NCBI GenBank assembly: GCA_041676625.1
Contig: JBAYRN010000016.1
Span: 1-64,000, forward strand
Reading direction: 5' to 3'
DNA from: JAEXNA01 sp041676625
GTDB lineage: Bacteria; Vulcanimicrobiota; Xenobia; Xenobiales; JADMJV01
Length of the DNA stretch: 64,000 bases
Each line of letters starts with the position of its first letter. The stretch's first letter is position 1. Below, piece by piece: positions 14,222-23,889 of this stretch. A model generated the notes under the pieces. It worked only from the letters and a program-made list of their open reading frames with translations. It made no database searches and was not told the origin of the DNA. A program made the translations under genes and the position numbers.

Positions 14222-16783
14222 GTGCCGTTTCCCATCGTGGGTATCGGCGCTTCGGCTGGGGGCCTGGAAGCTTTTGAACTCCTCTTTCGTGGTCTGGTCA
14301 CGCCCGTCGACTCCGCCTTTGTATTGGTTCAACATCTAGAGCCGTCCCACGCCAGCATGTTGGCCGGCCTGGTCGGCCGATGGACGGACATTCCGGTGGG
14401 CGAAGCGCGGGACGGAACCCAGGTGCTACCCGGTCACATCTACGTCATCCCCCCGGGCCAATACCTGACTCTGGGCGGCGGAAAGCTCTACACCCTTCCC
14501 AGACAGCCGGACGAACGTTCCCTCAAGTCGCCTATCGATGTCTTCTTTCGCTCACTGGCTCAGGACCGCGGGGAATGGAGTGCCGGGATCATACTTTCGG
14601 GCGCCGGCACGGACGGCAGTTCGGGAATGAGCGCCATACACGCGGCGGGCGGGTTGACCATGGTCCAGGAACCGTCCACCGCTGCTTACGATAGCATGCC
14701 GCAAAGCGCCTTGCAGACGGGAGATGTCGACTACACTCTGAGGGCCACGGAGATGACCGATCAGCTCACGGCTCACTTTTGCGGGGTTCCCAAAAAGGGG
14801 TTTCCGGGCGGCCCCGCTGCAAGTACCCACCACACGCCCTATGCCAAGGCTCTGATGCTGCTGAGAGATTACACGGGTCACGATTTCTCCGGATACAAAC
14901 AGAATACGGTCAGTCGTCGGGTGGAGCGCCGAATGATAGTTCATCGGATCGATTCGCCTCAGGAATATGTAGTCTACCTTCAGAGCCACCCGGAAGAAAT
15001 CGAGCGTTTACATCAAGAACTGCTGATCGGTGTAACCAGCTTCTTCCGCGACCGTGAAGCTTTCGAGATTATCGAACAGAAGGTCATGCCGGCCCTGATG
15101 CCCACGAGTAGAGGAGCCGACGACACCGTTCGGTTTTGGGTGGTCGGGTGCTCGTCCGGAGAGGAGGTTTACTCACTAAGCATGTTAGCCCAGGAGCGAC
15201 TGGAGACTTGTCCTCACCGTTTGCGCCTGGCCTTTTTCGCAACCGATATCGACCAGCGGGCTCTGCGCCGCGCGCGCGACGGTGAATACCCCACAACTAT
15301 CTCCCACGACGTCTCCGGGCAACGGCTTGCGAACTATTTCGTGGAACATAACGGACGCTACAAAGTCAAGCCTTCGTTGCGCGAGCCAATCGTGTTCGCC
15401 GAGCATAGCGTGATAAAGGACACCCCATACTCTCGACTGGATTTTATTAGCTGCCGAAACCTGCTGATCTATCTTCAACCCGAGGTCCAAAAAAAGGTCA
15501 TCGCTCTCTTTCATTACGCGCTGAAACCGGGAGGATACCTATTCCTGGGAAACTCTGAAACGGTGGGTGATGCCGACGGTGTGTTCGCGATAGTGGATAG
15601 AAACTGGAAGCTGTATCAGCGTATCGGTGGCAGCTCCCCCCAGGCCACTCTCGCACTGACTTCGAAGCAAAGTAAGGGACCGCGAAGCCGAATGGATAAG
15701 GTCGCTCCTAAGCAAACCTTGAAGGAGATAGTTGAACGACGCCTGTTGAGTCGTCACTGTCCGGCCGCCGTGGTAGTGGACTCTCGTACCGAAGTCCTCT
15801 ATGTACACGGTTGCATCACGCCTTTCTTGAAACCTCTGAGCGGCAAGACCGATCTGCACCTCCTGAGCATGACCACCCAAGAGCTAAAAAGTCCGATGAT
15901 GACGGCAATCTCTCAAGTGAGATCGGGCGGAGTGCCGGTGACCACTCACGGAATCCCGGTGCAAAGTTTTCGAGTGAGCCTGACAGTCGAGCCTCTATTG
16001 GAGGGCGACCTGCCGGCAACCCAGCGACTCTTGATCCTTATTCAGGAGGAGCCGCCGGCCGGTGCGAGTGCCGCTGACCCCGAGCCCGAGGCCGAATCAG
16101 ACACGGACAGCACACCTCGCCTCCGCTTGCTGGAAGATCAGTTGTTCGCTACCCAGGAGTTTCTTCGCACCAATGTAGAGCAGCTAGAAACGACCAATGA
16201 AGAGTTGCAGTCGACCAATGAGGAGCTGCAATCGGCCAACGAAGAGCTACAGAGCACCAACGAAGAGCTTGAGACCTCCAGAGAAGAGTCGCATTCGGTC
16301 AACGAAGAGCTGGCATCCCTCAACTCCGAGCTGCAAGAGAGAATTGAAGAGTCGGCTCGAATGAATAACGACTTGAACAACTTGCTCAGCAGCATCGAGA
16401 TCGCGGTTATCTTTCTGGATAACGACCTCAAAGTGGCACGCTACACTCCCGCCGCCGCCCGAATATTTCATTTAATTCCCGCCGACCAGGGAAGACCGTT
16501 GAGCGATCTTGACTCTCATCTGGAACTAGATCCGAAAGAGCTGAGGGTGGAAGTGGAAACTGTGTTCCGCACTTTGACTTGTTTTCATCGTGAAGTGAAC
16601 GACCGAGAGGGAGCCTGGTACGCCCTGTCGATCAGGCCTTACCGCACTTCAGACAACGTGATCGAGGGATGTGTTCTGACATTGCTCGACATCACCTCAC
16701 AAAAGCAAGTTCAACAAGAGCTAAGTTCAAAGTTGCTCTCGCTCACGAATAGCCCCACAGCTCAAGGTACGTCGATACCTTAA
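14222..16783 (+). CDS. CheB-CheR-PAS fusion signalling protein (copy 1)
   Basis: 853 residues from a GTG one base after the kinase stop. Order: CheB methylesterase domain (about 1-185; catalytic S11 in GIGASAGG, H38 in VQHLEPSH, Asp in GAGTDGSSG) without a receiver in front, CheR methyltransferase (about 205-475; SAM motif VVGCSSGEEVYSL), a heptad coiled coil built of TNEELQS-like repeats (about 640-715) and a PAS domain (about 720-840). No chemoreceptor, CheA or CheW gene is present nearby, so the protein probably belongs to a non-chemotaxis sensory path with the adjacent kinase. The same architecture recurs at 55328-58258 with an extra PAS domain. Confidence 0.92.
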   Translation: MPFPIVGIGASAGGLEAFELLFRGLVTPVDSAFVLVQHLEPSHASMLAGLVGRWTDIPVGEARDGTQVLPGHIYVIPPGQYLTLGGGKLYTLPRQPDERSLKSPIDVFFRSLAQDRGEWSAGIILSGAGTDGSSGMSAIHAAGGLTMVQEPSTAAYDSMPQSALQTGDVDYTLRATEMTDQLTAHFCGVPKKGFPGGPAASTHHTPYAKALMLLRDYTGHDFSGYKQNTVSRRVERRMIVHRIDSPQEYVVYLQSHPEEIERLHQELLIGVTSFFRDREAFEIIEQKVMPALMPTSRGADDTVRFWVVGCSSGEEVYSLSMLAQERLETCPHRLRLAFFATDIDQRALRRARDGEYPTTISHDVSGQRLANYFVEHNGRYKVKPSLREPIVFAEHSVIKDTPYSRLDFISCRNLLIYLQPEVQKKVIALFHYALKPGGYLFLGNSETVGDADGVFAIVDRNWKLYQRIGGSSPQATLALTSKQSKGPRSRMDKVAPKQTLKEIVERRLLSRHCPAAVVVDSRTEVLYVHGCITPFLKPLSGKTDLHLLSMTTQELKSPMMTAISQVRSGGVPVTTHGIPVQSFRVSLTVEPLLEGDLPATQRLLILIQEEPPAGASAADPEPEAESDTDSTPRLRLLEDQLFATQEFLRTNVEQLETTNEELQSTNEELQSANEELQSTNEELETSREESHSVNEELASLNSELQERIEESARMNNDLNNLLSSIEIAVIFLDNDLKVARYTPAAARIFHLIPADQGRPLSDLDSHLELDPKELRVEVETVFRTLTCFHREVNDREGAWYALSIRPYRTSDNVIEGCVLTLLDITSQKQVQQELSSKLLSLTNSPTAQGTSIP

Positions 16784-16791
16784 CCCGAGTA
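16776..16791. promoter_or_regulatory. TACY-N8-RGTA palindrome (site E)
   Basis: TACCT-TAACCC-GAGTA, overlapping the stop codon of the CheB-CheR gene and lying 87 bases upstream of the ATG at 16879. It matches TACY-N8-RGTA exactly. GTGACG follows, but closer than at the other sites. Confidence 0.4.
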
Positions 16792-16878
16792 CCGTGACGC
16801 TCCATCCTTGGGACCTCAGTCTCTTGTCCAAACTCCGCCAAGAGGCCAGGATGAAGGATATCAAAGGAGATATTTCTT

Positions 16879-17436
16879 ATGAATCTCACCAAATTATTAC
16901 CCCTAGCTATCACGGCTCTACTCCTGTCGCCGGCTTCGGCCCAAGACTCCACTGACAAAGCTGTTCAGGACGAATCAGGATACCATTCCCAAATCCCTCG
17001 CTACGAGTTCAAAATAGAACCTGGAAACGTCATGCTCTTCAGAAAGCCCGTTTCTTTCACAGGCGAAGTGATCGAAAAGACCAGTCACAGCCGCACTCTT
17101 CGAGCCGCCAACGGTATGACCATCACCATCCCAAATCAGGCTCTTGTCTGGAACGGCGACACCCAGATCTTCGGTCAAGCATCCGAGATGGGCGACAAAG
17201 TTGTGGTGTACATGAGATCGGAAGAGCCCTATCGCATTATGCTCGCACCCACCGTCGCACGACCGACACTGGCCATCGGCAGTTATGACGGGGTGTATTA
17301 CCTCTCTGAAGACTTCATCGCGGACCTTGATCTTGAGAACCTCGACAACAACATCTACGCGGATCGTAACTCCAAGGACGAAGCAAGCACCTATGACGTT
17401 GATCTGTCTTCCGTGAAAGACGCCAAAGATCTATGA
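16879..17436 (+). CDS. Secreted hypothetical protein, first gene of the glycosylation operon
   Basis: 185 residues with ribosome site AAAGGAGATATTTCTT-ATG and a clear signal peptide (MNLTKLLPLAITALLLSPASA-QD). The mature part contains a beta-rich stretch (FTGEVIEKTSHSRTLRAANG, GDKVVVYMRSEEPYRIML) that could be a small OB- or SH3-like domain, and ends in an acidic tail. I do not recognise a family. It overlaps the next gene by ATGA, so it is translated with the glycosyltransferase/phosphorylase set and may act on or carry their product outside the cytoplasm. Confidence in function is low. Confidence 0.7.
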   Translation: MNLTKLLPLAITALLLSPASAQDSTDKAVQDESGYHSQIPRYEFKIEPGNVMLFRKPVSFTGEVIEKTSHSRTLRAANGMTITIPNQALVWNGDTQIFGQASEMGDKVVVYMRSEEPYRIMLAPTVARPTLAIGSYDGVYYLSEDFIADLDLENLDNNIYADRNSKDEASTYDVDLSSVKDAKDL

Positions 17437-19730
17437 TCGAGGGTCTCTCTCAGGTCGCTTTTGTGGGAAACTATTTGCCCCGCAAATGCGGAATCGCCAC
17501 CTTCACTAGCGACCTTTGCCGGAACACCGCGTCGAGTTTTCCCAAGACGCGCTGTTCCGTGGTCTCGGTGACGGACAACCCCGGCTACTACGACTTTGGT
17601 CCGGAAGTGGTCTTTGAGATGGAGGAGCAAGACCTGCATTCCTACCGAAGGGCCGCCGACCACCTCAACAATCAGGGCCCGGATGCGGTCTGTCTGCAGC
17701 ACGAATTCGGAGTCTACGGCGGGCCCTCCGGAAGCCACATTCTGGCTCTGCTCGAACAGCTAGAAGCCCCCGTGGTCACGACCATGCACACCATCCTGAA
17801 AAACCCGACTCCGACTCAAGAAAGAGTGACTCATGAGCTGATCCGTCTGTCCCAGCGGTTGGTGGTCATGAGCCGACAGATGGAGCGAATGCTCATCGAC
17901 CTCTATCAGGTGGAGCCTTCCAAGATCGATCGAATCCATCACGGCATTCCCGATATCGACCCCAACTCAACCGACCTGAAAGAGCGCTTCCCCAAGCTCT
18001 CCGGAAGGCGGTTGATTTTGACCTTCGGTCTGCTTTCTCCCGGCAAGGGCATCGAACACGCCCTGCGGGCTCTCCCCCGAGTGATAGAAGCCCATCCGGA
18101 TATTCTCTATCTCGTGGTGGGAGCGACCCATCCCAATCTCGTGAAAGAGCAGGGCGAATCCTATCGAAGCTTCCTGGAAGATTTGACTCGAGAGCTGGGT
18201 CTCGAACGGCACGTCCAATTCGAGAATCGATTTCTAGAACTGGATGAATTGAAAGATTTCATCGCCGCCGCCGAAATCTACGTGACCCCTTACACCAATG
18301 AAGCCCAGGCTGTCTCCAGCACTTTGGCCTACGCTTTTGGTTGCGGGATACCCGTTATCTCTACCCCCTACTGGCACGCTCGGGAGCTACTGGGAAATGG
18401 AGACGGCATTCTGGTGCCCTTCGGCGATTCGGCCGCCATCTGCACAGCCCTGAGCGAACTGCTGGCTGATGATGAGAAGCGCCTATCGATGGGCCGCCGT
18501 GCCTATCTGCAGGGCCGTGACATGGTCTGGTCGAGGGTGGTGGGTCGCTACCTGGAGAGTTTCAAGAAAGCACGTGAAGAAAAGACCTCCGCCCGGCTGG
18601 CCCGGCAGGTCATACCGTCTGCCAACGGCAAGCCGGCAAAACTGCCGGAACTCAAACTCGACCATCTACTGCGAATGACGGATTCCACCGGAGTTTTTCA
18701 GCACGCTTCTTATACCGTACCGAACTTTTCTCATGGCTATTGCACCGATGACAACGCTCGCGGGCTCATGCTCACCTATTTCTTAGAAGAGATGGGCGCG
18801 AGCCGGGGTACCGCGGAACAGTTGCGTTCGACCTATTCTGCCTTCCTGGCCCATGCCTTCAATCGGGTTTCGGGAAGATTCCGAAACTTTATGAGTTTTG
18901 AGAGGCGATGGCTTGAGGAAGTGGGATCGGCCGACAGCCATGGCAGGGCCGTTTGGGCACTGGGGATGGCCATACGCCATACACCGTCCGGGCATTGCAG
19001 CACACTGAATCGCCAACTCTTTCTCGACGCCCTTCCGGCTGTTTCAGACTTTTCGTCGCTTCGGTCAGTGGCGTTCTCACTGCTGGGGGTTGTAGAATAT
19101 CTATTTCGCTTCGCCGGTGATAGAGAGGTGACCCAGGTAAGCCACCAACTGGCCGAGCGCCTCCACGCCAGTTTTCGCTCAAACGCCGTCCCACGCTGGA
19201 GTTGGTTCGAGGATTTTCTCTCCTACGACAATCCAAGGTTGGCCCAGGCTTTGATCGCCTGCGGTCGTCAGAGCCGACAGAAATATGTGCTGGAAGCAGG
19301 CCTTGAGGCCTTGGAGTGGCTCGTCGATTTGCAAGGCTCGGATTTACACCATCTGAAGCCCGTGGGCTCCGATTTTGTCTTTCGCAAAGGTCAAGAGAAG
19401 CCCAAATACGATCAACAGCCTGTCGAAATCTGGGCCACTTTGTCGGCCTGTTTGGAGGCCTTCCGGGCAACCTCTAGTCTCGTTTGGTATACGCGTGCAG
19501 TACAGGCCTTCGAATGGTTCATAGGCCGAAACGACCTCGGTTTGTCCGTCTACGATTCCACCACCGGTGGCTGTCGTGACGGGCTTCATCCTCACCGCCT
19601 CAACCAGAACCAGGGGGCCGAGTCCTCGCTTTCCTTTCTCTTATCTCTGGCGGAAGTCCGCAACGCTCAACGAACTATGTCTCTCTTGAAGATGCCCACG
19701 GTTCTTGAGCCGGTGTGGCAAACCCGGTGA
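17433..19730 (+). CDS. GT4 glycosyltransferase with a large C-terminal alpha-rich domain
   Basis: 765 residues, ATGA overlap with the preceding gene. Residues 1-380 are a GT-B glycosyltransferase of family 4 (FVGNYLPRKCGIATFTSDL, QHEFGVYGGPSGSHIL, TFGLLSPGKGIEHAL, YTNEAQAVSSTLAYAFGCGIPV). The remaining 370 residues are not a glycosyltransferase: they carry HGYCTDDNARGLML and repeated helix pairs and look like an (alpha/alpha) toroid similar to glycoside-processing proteins. The linked GH130, HAD and second GT4 genes overlap head-to-tail, which suggests a pathway making or recycling a mannoside-type glycan or compatible solute. Donor and product cannot be read from sequence. Confidence 0.85.
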   Translation: MIEGLSQVAFVGNYLPRKCGIATFTSDLCRNTASSFPKTRCSVVSVTDNPGYYDFGPEVVFEMEEQDLHSYRRAADHLNNQGPDAVCLQHEFGVYGGPSGSHILALLEQLEAPVVTTMHTILKNPTPTQERVTHELIRLSQRLVVMSRQMERMLIDLYQVEPSKIDRIHHGIPDIDPNSTDLKERFPKLSGRRLILTFGLLSPGKGIEHALRALPRVIEAHPDILYLVVGATHPNLVKEQGESYRSFLEDLTRELGLERHVQFENRFLELDELKDFIAAAEIYVTPYTNEAQAVSSTLAYAFGCGIPVISTPYWHARELLGNGDGILVPFGDSAAICTALSELLADDEKRLSMGRRAYLQGRDMVWSRVVGRYLESFKKAREEKTSARLARQVIPSANGKPAKLPELKLDHLLRMTDSTGVFQHASYTVPNFSHGYCTDDNARGLMLTYFLEEMGASRGTAEQLRSTYSAFLAHAFNRVSGRFRNFMSFERRWLEEVGSADSHGRAVWALGMAIRHTPSGHCSTLNRQLFLDALPAVSDFSSLRSVAFSLLGVVEYLFRFAGDREVTQVSHQLAERLHASFRSNAVPRWSWFEDFLSYDNPRLAQALIACGRQSRQKYVLEAGLEALEWLVDLQGSDLHHLKPVGSDFVFRKGQEKPKYDQQPVEIWATLSACLEAFRATSSLVWYTRAVQAFEWFIGRNDLGLSVYDSTTGGCRDGLHPHRLNQNQGAESSLSFLLSLAEVRNAQRTMSLLKMPTVLEPVWQTR

Positions 19731-21196
19731 AGCTTCAAGTCAAACGTCTCGACCTTCAGATCAACCCCGATCCAGGCCGGGTACTGCTCAGGCCTCTTGC
19801 TTTCTCTAGCAAGGAACAAGGCCAGAATATTCTCAGTCGAGTTCTCGCTATTCCGCAATCGCAGATCTCGGATCTGCTACAGACCGTGCTAGGCGAATTT
19901 GAAGGGCGTCATCAGGGATTAAGGGAGTTCATGCTGGAGCGGTTTGAACAGGTGCGTTCCTTGCTTCCCAGCGATCAGCAGATCTGTTCGGAGCGAAAAA
20001 TGCTGGCAGGTGCCTACTTTTGCTCGGAGTACGCCCTGGAGTCTTCGGCTCTCTTCAACCCCTCCATCGTGGCGCATCCCGATCAGTCCTCTGTCCCTCC
20101 GGGTTCGGTTCGCTTCATACTCAGCCTGCGCGCCACAGGAGAAGGACACATTTCGTCCATCACCTTTCGTTCCGGCTTGCTAGACGCCGAGGGAACCCTC
20201 AGCTTGGACCCCGTCAGCCGTTTCGCCCTGGAACCCCGGAGGGTCCATAATCCCATGTTCGAGAGAGAACTCTTCGGTCGAAAGCTGTTTGAGTTAGGAT
20301 TGGCCAGCCCTTTCACCCGCCGGATGTGTGAACACCTCGACGATCACTTTAGCCTGGAAGATCTGCAGCAATGTCTGGCCCGTGAGAGATGGCGAGGACG
20401 GAACCTGGTAACGGACGAACAGGCCGACCTCGCGGTGGACGACAGCATTTTAGCGCTGGCTATCTCGAACTATGAAATCCAGTTCAGTCCCAAGCAGACC
20501 CTTTCCGAGCGGGTAATTTTTCCTTCCACGCCGTGCCAGATAAACGGAATCGAAGACGCCCGCTTTGTGAGATTCGAGGAGAAGGGCGAGCCCTCTCGCT
20601 ACTACGCCACCTACACGGCCTACGACGGCCGCCTGATACTACCTCAACTCATTGAGACCGACGACTTCCTGAAGTTCCGTTTCATCACGCTCAACGGCCC
20701 GGCGGCCCAAAATAAAGGAATGGCGCTATTCCCTCGCAAGATCGACGGCCGCTTCGCCATGTTGAGCCGGCAGGGCGGCGAGAACATACGTCTGATGTAC
20801 TCGCCCAACATCCATTTTTGGTACGAATCGGAAGATGTGATTCGGCCTGCCTACCCCTGGGAGTTGGTGCAGATCGGAAACTGCGGTTCTCCTATCCAAA
20901 CCGAGGCGGGTTGGTTGGTCCTATCTCACGGAGTGGGGCCCATGCGAAAATACTGCATCGGAGCTTACTTGCTCGACCTGGACCATCCTGAACGGTTGAT
21001 TGGGCGTTTGTCGGAGCCGCTTCTGATGCCCACCGAGAGTGAGCGGGACGGCTATGTTCCCAATGTCGTCTACAGCTGCGGAGGGCTCGTTCACGCGGGG
21101 AGACTGATCTTGCCGTACGGAGTGTCTGATCGCTCCACCAAATTCGCTAGCCTTGACTTGAAGGCTCTGTTGGCGGAGTTAGTAGGATCGCTATGA
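19727..21196 (+). CDS. GH130-family glycoside phosphorylase-like protein
   Basis: About 489 residues from the GTG at 19727, whose GTGA overlaps the upstream stop; this is better placed than the in-frame GTG at 19715. A long N-terminal region (about 200 residues) precedes a five-bladed propeller with GH130 signatures: NGIEDARFVRF, YYATYTAYDG, KGMALFPRKIDGRFAMLSR, SPNIHFW, LSHGVGPMRKYCIGAYLLDLD and YVPNVVYSCG. Characterised GH130 enzymes phosphorolyse beta-mannosides, using phosphate and releasing mannose 1-phosphate, with the Asp in the GIEDAR region as proton donor. The long N-terminal part is not typical of the short characterised members. It is cytoplasmic and translationally coupled to the HAD gene (ATGA). 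Confidence 0.85.
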   Translation: MKLQVKRLDLQINPDPGRVLLRPLAFSSKEQGQNILSRVLAIPQSQISDLLQTVLGEFEGRHQGLREFMLERFEQVRSLLPSDQQICSERKMLAGAYFCSEYALESSALFNPSIVAHPDQSSVPPGSVRFILSLRATGEGHISSITFRSGLLDAEGTLSLDPVSRFALEPRRVHNPMFERELFGRKLFELGLASPFTRRMCEHLDDHFSLEDLQQCLARERWRGRNLVTDEQADLAVDDSILALAISNYEIQFSPKQTLSERVIFPSTPCQINGIEDARFVRFEEKGEPSRYYATYTAYDGRLILPQLIETDDFLKFRFITLNGPAAQNKGMALFPRKIDGRFAMLSRQGGENIRLMYSPNIHFWYESEDVIRPAYPWELVQIGNCGSPIQTEAGWLVLSHGVGPMRKYCIGAYLLDLDHPERLIGRLSEPLLMPTESERDGYVPNVVYSCGGLVHAGRLILPYGVSDRSTKFASLDLKALLAELVGSL

Positions 21197-22002
21197 AGAA
21201 GCTGGTCATTTTCGACCTCGACGGTACTTTAGCGCAGAGCAAATCTGCCCTGGACGCAGAGATGGCCCAACTGTTGGGATGTCTTCTAGGTGTTGTTCCA
21301 GTGGCCGTGATCTCAGGAGGGGACTGGCCACAATTTCAGGCCCAACTGCTGTCGGGCATTTCCTTAAAGGGAGATCTGAAGAGGCTCTTCCTGTTGCCCA
21401 CCTGTGGCACCAAATATTATCACTATGGGAGCGGCTGGAAGCAACTCTACGCCCAGAGCTTCCGAGCCGAAGAGAAAAAGAAGATCATCGACTCCTTGCA
21501 AAAAGCCTCCATGCTTTTTGGCCTGCGTACGGAGAAGCGCTGGGGCGAGACCATCGAGGATAGGGATAGCCAGATAACTTTCTCGGCCCTCGGTCAGGAC
21601 GCACCTCTGGAGGAGAAGAAAAGTTGGGACCCTGATTTCGCGAAGCGCAAAGAGATGAAATCGTTCCTGGACACTATCCTCCCCGAGTTCTCGGTAAGGC
21701 TGGGCGGCACCACCTCCATCGACGTGACGCCGTTGGGCGTGGACAAAGCCTTCGGTATTAAAAAACTGAGAGACTCCCTTCGAGTCAGCCTGGCGGAGAT
21801 GGTTTTCGTTGGAGACGCCCTCTTTCCGGGTGGCAACGACTACCCCGTCAAAGAGCTCGGTGTGGAGTGCATTCAAGTCCGAGACCACAACGAGACGAAA
21901 CGGGTGATAGAAGCTTTCATCGCCTGTCTTCGGACCGAGGTCCCGAGTCCGCCGGAACCAGCCCTTTCCGGGAGAAATTCCTGGGTGGAAGGTCTTTGGT
22001 GA
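21193..22002 (+). CDS. HAD-IIB family sugar phosphatase-like hydrolase
   Basis: 269 residues. Motif I is IFDLDGTL (nucleophile Asp), motif II AVISGG, motif III the Lys in GVDKAFGI and motif IV VFVGDALFPGGNDYP. The cap of the IIB type and the length fit phosphomannomutase-like or mannosyl-phosphoglycerate phosphatase-like proteins. With GH130 and glycosyltransferases around it, dephosphorylation or isomerisation of a hexose phosphate is the likely job. The substrate is inferred from neighbours only. The last 15 residues overlap the next gene's upstream region and the stop overlaps its GTG. Confidence 0.85.
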   Translation: MKKLVIFDLDGTLAQSKSALDAEMAQLLGCLLGVVPVAVISGGDWPQFQAQLLSGISLKGDLKRLFLLPTCGTKYYHYGSGWKQLYAQSFRAEEKKKIIDSLQKASMLFGLRTEKRWGETIEDRDSQITFSALGQDAPLEEKKSWDPDFAKRKEMKSFLDTILPEFSVRLGGTTSIDVTPLGVDKAFGIKKLRDSLRVSLAEMVFVGDALFPGGNDYPVKELGVECIQVRDHNETKRVIEAFIACLRTEVPSPPEPALSGRNSWVEGLW

Positions 22003-23018
22003 GAGAGAAGAACCGAATCGCAGTCCTTTCTCCGGTGGCCTGGCGAACCCCACCACGCCACTACGGCGCCTGGGAAACAGTAGCGAGCAACCTCGCCGAG
22101 GGGCTGGTGAAGCGCGGTTGGGAGGTCACTCTATTTGCCACCGGCGACTCCATCACCAACGCGGATCTGCAAGCGGTGGTTGAACACGGGTACGAAGAGG
22201 ACAAAGACGTCGACGCTAAAGTCTGTGAGTATCTACATCTTTCCAACTGCTTCGAGCAGTCGGACCGGTTTGATCTGATTCACAGTCACTACGACTTCAT
22301 GGCACTGGCCTACAGCCATCTGGTCTCAACTCCGGTGCTCACCACGATTCACGGTTTCTCCTCGCCCCGAATCATGCCGATGTACCGAAAGTATCGTGAG
22401 GGTCACTTCGTTTCCATCAGCGAGTCAGACCGTTGTCCTGATTTAAACTATCTCGGTACCGTGTACAACGGGATCGATTGCAGCCTCTACCCTTTCCAAG
22501 AAAGGCCCGGTAACGACCTCATCTTTTTAGGAAGGATCCATCCCGACAAGGGGTTGCACCTGGCACTTGAAGTGGCCAGAGCCTCGAATTTACGCTTGCT
22601 CATCGGGGGAGTGATTCAAGACCGCGCCTACTTTGAAGAGATGATCGAACCCCACCTGGACGGAGTCTCAGCTATCTACCTGGGCCCTCTGGGAGTGGCG
22701 GAAAAAAACGATCTCTTCGCCCAGGCCCGCGGTCTACTTCATCTCAATACCATCCCCGAGCGGTTCGGCCTGGTACTGGCTGAAGCCAATTGCGCGGGAG
22801 TGCCGGTGGTGGCCATGGATCTGGGCTCTTGTAGAGAAGTATTGGCCCCCGGAGAGACCGGATTCCTGGTCCACAACGTGGACCAGGCGGTGGCTGCCGT
22901 GAGCCAATTAGGAGGGCTCAACCGTTCGGCTTGCCGCCGCCGGGTGGAAACGCATTTCTCGATCGAAGCCATGGTTTGTGGCTACGAAAAGATCTACCGA
23001 ACCATACTTTCCAACTAG
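21999..23018 (+). CDS. GT4-family glycosyltransferase, last gene of the GH130 operon
   Basis: 339 residues from the GTG at 21999 (GTGA overlap with the HAD stop). A longer open frame upstream to 21867 only shadows the HAD gene. N-terminal motifs: IAVLSPVAWRTPPRHYGAWE and DLIHSHYDFMA; C-terminal: FLGRIHPDKGLHLALEVA and the E-x7-E site NTIPERFGLVLAEANCAGVPVV. The sequence is close in layout to trehalose/mannosyl-type GT4 enzymes from similar clusters. It converges with a minus-strand secreted protein, overlapping by four bases. Confidence 0.88.
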   Translation: MREKNRIAVLSPVAWRTPPRHYGAWETVASNLAEGLVKRGWEVTLFATGDSITNADLQAVVEHGYEEDKDVDAKVCEYLHLSNCFEQSDRFDLIHSHYDFMALAYSHLVSTPVLTTIHGFSSPRIMPMYRKYREGHFVSISESDRCPDLNYLGTVYNGIDCSLYPFQERPGNDLIFLGRIHPDKGLHLALEVARASNLRLLIGGVIQDRAYFEEMIEPHLDGVSAIYLGPLGVAEKNDLFAQARGLLHLNTIPERFGLVLAEANCAGVPVVAMDLGSCREVLAPGETGFLVHNVDQAVAAVSQLGGLNRSACRRRVETHFSIEAMVCGYEKIYRTILSN

Positions 23019-23347
23019 ATGTTCTCAACCGAACTCTCGGTTCGTAGCGCTACTCGAGCCTCCCCGAGAGTCAGCCAAACACCGGTCTTCTCGTAGTACG
23101 CATATCGGTAGACGCCTTCGTCGGACATGAAGTTGTTAGGTTGCTCAAACTCTACTCCATTCTGGACCGCGCCGTCGAGTTCTTTGACGGTTGCCAGATT
23201 GATGGATTCTGAATATCCGGGACCAAGGTTGGTTTGGAAGATCTCCGTTTCGCTTCTCGTTTCCGTAACAACCGTTTGAGCTTGCCCAAACGATGTTACC
23301 GCGAAGATGGCGAAGGATGCTACGAGGGCTTTTTTTGCCGTTGTCAT
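23015..23347 (-). CDS. Small secreted hypothetical protein
   Basis: 110 residues with a signal peptide (MTTAKKALVASFAIFAVTSFGQA-Q). The mature part is about 87 residues, acidic, without cysteine: TVVTETRSETEIFQTNLGPGYSES ... WLTLGEARVAL. No family recognised. It is convergent with the GT4 gene and followed upstream by about 165 bases in which I see no further gene. Confidence 0.65.
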   Translation of the reverse strand: MTTAKKALVASFAIFAVTSFGQAQTVVTETRSETEIFQTNLGPGYSESINLATVKELDGAVQNGVEFEQPNNFMSDEGVYRYAYYEKTGVWLTLGEARVALRTESSVENI

Positions 23348-23514
23348 GATTTTGTGCCTTTCAGAAGTCAGTCTCCCTCTTCAAAGGTAAGTCGAGACCA
23401 TCTCTGTCGACAGCGCCGCTTGGATAAACACCGAGCATCCCGCCGTCAACCGGAGGATGGAGCGAAGGGGGGTATACGGATAGGGTCAGCAAGGATGTCG
23501 GCCAGGCTTAAGTT

Positions 23515-23850
23515 CTAATTCTTCGCCTGCATCAAGCCGCTTCTTGATGCAAGTAGTATCGTCAGTTTCGATAGACTGTCTGCTATAACGAGATAGAATG
23601 CGACGGAGATGAGAGCTGAAAACTCAATCATCCTCGGCTCATGGGGAGGTTGTTGGCCGAAGAGTACTAGAACCGGCAACAGGATAGGATCGGTCAAGGA
23701 ACAGAAAAATTCCGTGGCTCCTGATTCGAGAGCGATTTTGAAGACAGAGACAAAGAATCGGCCAATCAGTAGCGCTATGATCAGGCCACCTACAGCCCAG
23801 ATTATTCTTCTTGCCCGTTCGACGGCTTTCCCTCCGGTCTTCCTCATCCA
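23515..23850 (-). CDS. YggT-like membrane protein (second copy)
   Basis: 111 residues from the ATG at 23850, chosen over upstream starts because AGGGGAATCTGG precedes it and MRKTGGKAVERARRIIW leads directly into the first helix. Two hydrophobic helices flank the loop FCSLTDPILLPVLVLFGQQP. The arrangement and spacing match the YggT-like protein at 11375, which has the loop SYPLVAPFLALFG. Inner membrane; role unknown, possibly ion or osmotic homeostasis by family analogy. A GAGTAC-N5-TAACTA element precedes it. Confidence 0.7.
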   Translation of the reverse strand, partial: WMRKTGGKAVERARRIIWAVGGLIIALLIGRFFVSVFKIALESGATEFFCSLTDPILLPVLVLFGQQPPHEPRMIEFSALISVAFYLVIADSLSKLTILLASRSGLMQAKN

Positions 23851-23889
23851 GATTCCCCTTTTTGAGGATAGGCTGAGGAATGAATGTCG

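Noticed and set aside
21867..21998. Longer start for the second GT4 gene
   Set aside because: The extra 44 residues are the HAD gene read in another frame; GTG at 21999 overlaps the HAD stop as the other operon junctions do.
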